The notes beneath the pieces were generated by a model. The model was not told the DNA's origin. It did no database searches and was given only the letters and a program-made list of their open reading frames with translations. The translations under genes were made by a program, and so were the position numbers. A stretch of DNA of 9,360 nt from Tannerellaceae bacterium. Its GTDB lineage: Bacteria > Bacteroidota > Bacteroidia > Bacteroidales > Tannerellaceae. The stretch covers positions 1 to 9,360 of the forward strand of contig JAIRYL010000021.1 in assembly GCA_031267775.1 (NCBI GenBank). The letters are read 5' to 3'. This document shows positions 5,856-9,360 of the stretch, one piece after another; positions within the stretch are counted from its first letter, which is position 1, and the number at the start of each line of letters is the position of its first letter.

Positions 5856-7400
5856 ATGAAATTACGATTATTAATTTTAACGACCTTTTTCCTTACCGGA
5901 ATGATATCCTTCTCTTTCGCACAGAAAAAACCGCGTATTGCCATAGCCGGAATAGCGATTGAATGCAGTACGTTCTCTCCCGCCAGAACCACCGAAGATG
6001 CTTTTCGTAAAAAAACGGGCGAAGCGCTCCTAAACTCGTATCCTTTTTTGCGCGAAGGCGCTCCTATGCGCGATAAAGCCGAATGGTTTCCGGCTATGGT
6101 CGCCAGCGCAACCCCCGGCGGTGCGTTAACAATGGAAACATACGAATCGCTTACGAACCAAATACTGGATTTACTGAAAGCAAACGCGCCGTACGACGCC
6201 TTGTTTTTTGATATTCATGGAGCGATGAGCGTGGTAGGGCTGGACGATCCCGAAGGCGACTTTATATTGAAAGTGCGCGAAGTACTGGGTAAAGACGCCC
6301 TCATTTCTACTTGTATGGACTTGCATGGAAACGTAACCTGGCGATTGGCTGAAAACACAGACTTAATTACATGTTATCGTTTAGCTCCGCATGAGGATTC
6401 GATGGAATCTAAGGAACGGGCGGTAGTCAATCTGGTCGACCGCCTGGAATCAGGGAAAGGACGTCCTGAATATAAAGCCTGGATTCCGATACCTATCCTG
6501 CTACCGGGAGAACAAACAAGCACGCGCGTAGAACCGGGCAAATCGCTTTACGGAGCTATCGATCCGGCTACTAAACAAGTAGGCGTAACCGACGCCGCAA
6601 TCTGGATTGGATATGCCTGGGCCGACGAACCCCGTAATCATGCCGTTGTTATGGCTTACGGCGACGACAGGGAGATGGTTGTCCGTACGGCGGAATATCT
6701 GGCGCATTATTTCTGGAGCGTACGCCGGTTGTTTGAATTTGTCGCTCCCACCGCTCCATTGGATGTATGTTTGGAAAAAGCGATAGCCAGTACGAAAAAG
6801 CCTTATTTTATCAGCGATATGGGCGATAATCCAACGGCCGGAGGCGCCGGAGACGTAACCTGGACGATTACCGAATTATTGAAACGGCCGGAGTTTAAGT
6901 CCGGCAATGGTAAGATGTTAGTATACGCCTCTATCCCTGGCGCCGAATTTGTTGCTAAAGCCGTAAAGGCCGGCGTGGGTAATAAAGTGGAAGGTACGGC
7001 CGGCGCTGCTGTGGATAATCGCTATTCTCCCCCTGTAAAGCTGTCGGGTACCGTTACTTCTATCTGTTTGGATAATCCGGATAATAAAGAAGTAGTCGTA
7101 AAGGTTGGCAATATCTATGTTATTGTAACCGAAAAACGTAAAGGCTTCCATTATGTGAGAGAGTTTACCAAACATGCTATAGACCTTGCGAAAGCTGATA
7201 TTGTAGTTGTAAAACTGGGATATCTGGTTCCCGAATTATATGATATACAGGCAGACTGGATGATGGCGCTTACCTTAGGCGGCGTAAACCAGGATTTACC
7301 TAATTTACCTTATAAACGCATCGATCGCCCTATGTTTCCGTTGGATAAAGACATACCGATACCCGATCTAACGGCAAAGCTTGTTCCATTTGTGAAATGA
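5856..7400 (+). CDS. Exported M81 family (MlrC-like) metallopeptidase
   Basis: This 514-aa protein has an N-terminal signal peptide (basic MKLR, hydrophobic core ~5-20, likely cleavage after FA-Q near residue 22), with no lipobox Cys, so a periplasmic location is expected. The mature part starts RIAIAGIAIECSTFSP, the typical M81 opening. Candidate metal-binding motifs are FDIHGAM (118-124), MDLHGNV (154-160) and APHED (177-181). The C-terminal MlrC region begins near SDMGDNPTAGGAGD (320-333). MlrC of the microcystin-degrading sphingomonads is the named relative; it hydrolyses small linear peptides, but most family members have unknown substrates and this one should not be assumed to act on microcystin. 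Length fits the family (~490-510 aa) plus a signal. The gene appears to be monocistronic: a terminator lies upstream and a strong hairpin downstream, with a convergent gene beyond it. Confidence 0.9.
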   Translation: MKLRLLILTTFFLTGMISFSFAQKKPRIAIAGIAIECSTFSPARTTEDAFRKKTGEALLNSYPFLREGAPMRDKAEWFPAMVASATPGGALTMETYESLTNQILDLLKANAPYDALFFDIHGAMSVVGLDDPEGDFILKVREVLGKDALISTCMDLHGNVTWRLAENTDLITCYRLAPHEDSMESKERAVVNLVDRLESGKGRPEYKAWIPIPILLPGEQTSTRVEPGKSLYGAIDPATKQVGVTDAAIWIGYAWADEPRNHAVVMAYGDDREMVVRTAEYLAHYFWSVRRLFEFVAPTAPLDVCLEKAIASTKKPYFISDMGDNPTAGGAGDVTWTITELLKRPEFKSGNGKMLVYASIPGAEFVAKAVKAGVGNKVEGTAGAAVDNRYSPPVKLSGTVTSICLDNPDNKEVVVKVGNIYVIVTEKRKGFHYVREFTKHAIDLAKADIVVVKLGYLVPELYDIQADWMMALTLGGVNQDLPNLPYKRIDRPMFPLDKDIPIPDLTAKLVPFVK

Positions 7401-7428
7401 CATGATTCGCGGGCTTTTGGCCGGATAT

Positions 7429-7471
7429 TTTCAGGGGAGAAACCGGAGCCGCTCCGGTTTCTCCCCTGAAA
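7429..7471. terminator. 20-bp perfect hairpin between convergent genes, probable bidirectional terminator
   Basis: Bases 7429-7448 are the exact reverse complement of 7452-7471 with a CCG loop; the core is CAGGGGAGAAACCGGAG. It sits between the stop codon of the peptidase (7400) and the stop codon of the permease on the other strand (7489-7491), the expected place for a shared terminator. Neither strand has a proper U-tract right after the stem, so the stop may rely on stem strength or the hairpin may protect both 3' ends. Confidence 0.65.
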
Positions 7472-7488
7472 CGTTGTAATCCCGGTTT

Positions 7489-9360
7489 TTATTCTGCTTT
7501 TATATTCTTTACCGGATTCTCGTTAGTTGCCCGGTAGCTTTGGAAAAATACCGTGACAAAGGCTACCGCCAGGCAGAACAGGCCGGCAGTTATAAATATA
7601 GCCGGATACAGGGGTATGCGGTAGCTGTAGGCCGCTATCCACCGGTTCATGATATACCAGATAACCGGCGTGGCTATTACAAAGGCAATGCCTGCATACG
7701 TCATAAACGTGGAGATAAGCTTTGCCAGTACCTCGGCATTGGACGAGCCGAATACCTTACGCACGGCCACCTCGCGCGAACGCTGCCGGATAAAACAGGT
7801 AGACATGGCCAGCAGCCCCAGAAACGAGATAATGATGGCTATCACGGCAAAGACAATCACCAGGTTGGCCATCTGCTGCTGCTCGGCATACGATTCTTCT
7901 ATCTGCTCGTCGGTATACTTGCCTGTAAATTCAACCTGCGCGATGCGTTCAAAGATTTCCTTCACCTGGTTGCGAGCCGTAACGAGGCTGCCCTGGGTTT
8001 CTATCAAAACGTTCCAAGGATAGAAATCTTCCTCCTTCTCAAGCTGGATGACAACCGGATTCTTTCCATACGTGATATTGCTCAACTGGAAGTTGCGCAC
8101 CACGCCGGCAATGGAGAGTGGATTTGCCCACTCCCAAAGTTTAGCCTCGGTCGCATCCATCGGCAAGCCGGTTTCCAGCATGGCCTGTTCGTCCAGGAAA
8201 ACCCGTCCGCCCTCTGTCGGATAGTTACGGCGAAGTATTTCCAATTCCAGCATATTGAAAAATGTGGTATCGCCCGTTAATACCTGGAACGAAATATTTT
8301 TCCCTTCAAACACCACCGTAAAGTTGTTTCCCCTGTCAAAAGGCACGCCCTGCGAATAGCCTGCCCGCTTAACCGAAGCCAGTTGGCGCGTTTCGTTTAC
8401 GAAAGTATTGATTTTCTCGCGACTTTCGAACTGATAGGTCGGCACATACAGCCTGTTGGCGGTAGTGTACCCCAGGGGAGCGCTTATCATGTGTTTGATT
8501 TGCAATATCATGGTGATAGACGCAACCAGCAGCATGATAGTAATTACGTTTTGGAAGGTGATGAATACTTTGCCAAAAACCATCTTCGTCTTCATCCGGA
8601 AGCTGCCCCGCACCACATCTATCGGCTTGAAGCGAGAAATAACGACAGCCGGAAGCAGTCCGGCTATCATGCCTGTCGCCAAAACCACGCCGGCAATTGC
8701 CAGCGTATGCGCCGGGGTAAAGAACCCTCCGAGGTCTATCGTAGCCTTCAGCAGCTTGTTGGCAAAGGGCAAGGCGGCAAAGGCCAGCAGCAAACCCATC
8801 AGGAACGAAACGGAGCAAAGCGCTACAGACTCCAGCATCAGGCGGGCAAACAGTTCGCCGCGCGACGACCCCAGCAGCCTGCGGGTAGCCATCTCCTTTG
8901 CCCGCAAACCCGTTTGCGCCACGGTAAGGTTGACGTAATTGATAACGGCAAAAGCCAGTATCAGGATACCGACAAACATGAATACGATAACGAACGTCCA
9001 GTTGCCCTGCCGCAAATCGCCGACGAGGGAATGAACCTTGGAGAAATAAATATCCTTCAGCGGCGTAAATATCACCTTTTGCCAGACGCCTTGCTCATAT
9101 ATCCAGAATATCTCCTTCATGTATTCGGTAATTTCTTCCGCTTTTGAATGTATGTCGCTTCCGGGTGTTGTTTGGATGAACACCTGCAAACCGGCGGCAT
9201 TGTCTCCGCCTTCCGTATCGAGGGTTCCGTTAAAATGGCGGACGTGGCGTATGTTGACAATGACGTCGGCATAGGGGATGACCGAATTTTTAATATCCTT
9301 CATAATGCCGTTTACCCGCACATTGACCGAGTCGCTCAGCTTGATGAACTGCCCCATCGG
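7489..9360 (-). CDS. FtsX/MacB-type ABC transporter permease (5' end outside window)
   Basis: At least 622 residues are visible, ending in NPVKNIKAE. From the visible Met at 9357, residues 1-115 belong to a periplasmic MacB-PCD-like domain. A first FtsX block follows (membrane segments ~121-145, 174-200, 217-240) with the cytoplasmic loop KEMATRRLLGSS (153-164). A segment at ~265-287 leads into a second periplasmic domain (~290-490), and a second FtsX block occupies 496-610 with REVAVRKVFGSS. Bacteroidota homologues are about 780-800 aa and begin with a cytoplasmic tail and a first membrane helix, absent here. The Met at 9357 is therefore very likely internal and the gene continues past the right edge. 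It should pair with a LolD/MacB-type ATPase to export peptides, lipids or drugs from the periplasm; the partner is not in the window. Dense open frames on the opposite strand are shadows. Confidence 0.9.
   Translation of the reverse strand, partial: PMGQFIKLSDSVNVRVNGIMKDIKNSVIPYADVIVNIRHVRHFNGTLDTEGGDNAAGLQVFIQTTPGSDIHSKAEEITEYMKEIFWIYEQGVWQKVIFTPLKDIYFSKVHSLVGDLRQGNWTFVIVFMFVGILILAFAVINYVNLTVAQTGLRAKEMATRRLLGSSRGELFARLMLESVALCSVSFLMGLLLAFAALPFANKLLKATIDLGGFFTPAHTLAIAGVVLATGMIAGLLPAVVISRFKPIDVVRGSFRMKTKMVFGKVFITFQNVITIMLLVASITMILQIKHMISAPLGYTTANRLYVPTYQFESREKINTFVNETRQLASVKRAGYSQGVPFDRGNNFTVVFEGKNISFQVLTGDTTFFNMLELEILRRNYPTEGGRVFLDEQAMLETGLPMDATEAKLWEWANPLSIAGVVRNFQLSNITYGKNPVVIQLEKEEDFYPWNVLIETQGSLVTARNQVKEIFERIAQVEFTGKYTDEQIEESYAEQQQMANLVIVFAVIAIIISFLGLLAMSTCFIRQRSREVAVRKVFGSSNAEVLAKLISTFMTYAGIAFVIATPVIWYIMNRWIAAYSYRIPLYPAIFITAGLFCLAVAFVTVFFQSYRATNENPVKNIKAE

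Noticed and set aside
7540..9147. Long plus-strand frames opposite the permease (7540-8280, 8383-9147, 8456-8938)
   Set aside because: Antisense shadows of a well-supported FtsX-type permease; their translations look like low-complexity shadow protein with no domains.

Overview
The window looks like a chromosomal segment of a Bacteroidota species, most likely order Bacteroidales; genus is not resolvable by eye. The signs are TAnnTTTG-type -7 boxes (TATCTTTG in front of three transcription units), A-rich leaders without a clear Shine-Dalgarno sequence, an RRM protein with a Gly-rich tail next to a cold-shock-domain protein, and a large FtsX/MacB-type permease of the kind abundant in this phylum. 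No tRNA, rRNA, CRISPR array or intact transposase gene was seen.

Layout. Positions 1-1056 carry no convincing gene. They hold a GC-rich long inverted repeat (53-154 and 748-861) enclosing a 444-bp array of 21 imperfect 21/22-bp repeats (287-730). A minus-strand promoter candidate at 17-24 points out of the left edge. Then come two plus-strand genes 24 nt apart: a one-gene ABC-type ATPase fused to a DUF4435/TOPRIM-like domain (1057-2613), which resembles a compact fused PARIS-type anti-phage protein, and an ArnT/PMT-like membrane glycosyltransferase (2638-4437).

Positions 4438-4666 form a structured leader with two promoter-like boxes in front of a second plus-strand pair, again 24 nt apart: a cold-shock-domain protein (4667-5128) and an RRM/RGG RNA-binding protein (5153-5500). 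Their 3' region holds two related inverted-repeat (MITE-like) elements and then a strong terminator (5752-5787). An exported M81/MlrC-like metallopeptidase follows (5856-7400). A 20-bp perfect hairpin (7429-7471) separates it from the convergent minus-strand ABC transporter permease (7489 to the right edge, 5' end outside the window).

How the genes work together. The CSD and RRM genes probably act together as RNA chaperones under growth or cold control. The ATPase-DUF4435 gene is best read as a defence candidate; the glycosyltransferase beside it may simply share its transcript. The peptidase and the permease are separate envelope functions. The points most worth a second look are the tandem array inside a long inverted repeat, the compact ATPase-DUF4435 fusion, and the paired elements in the RRM 3' region.
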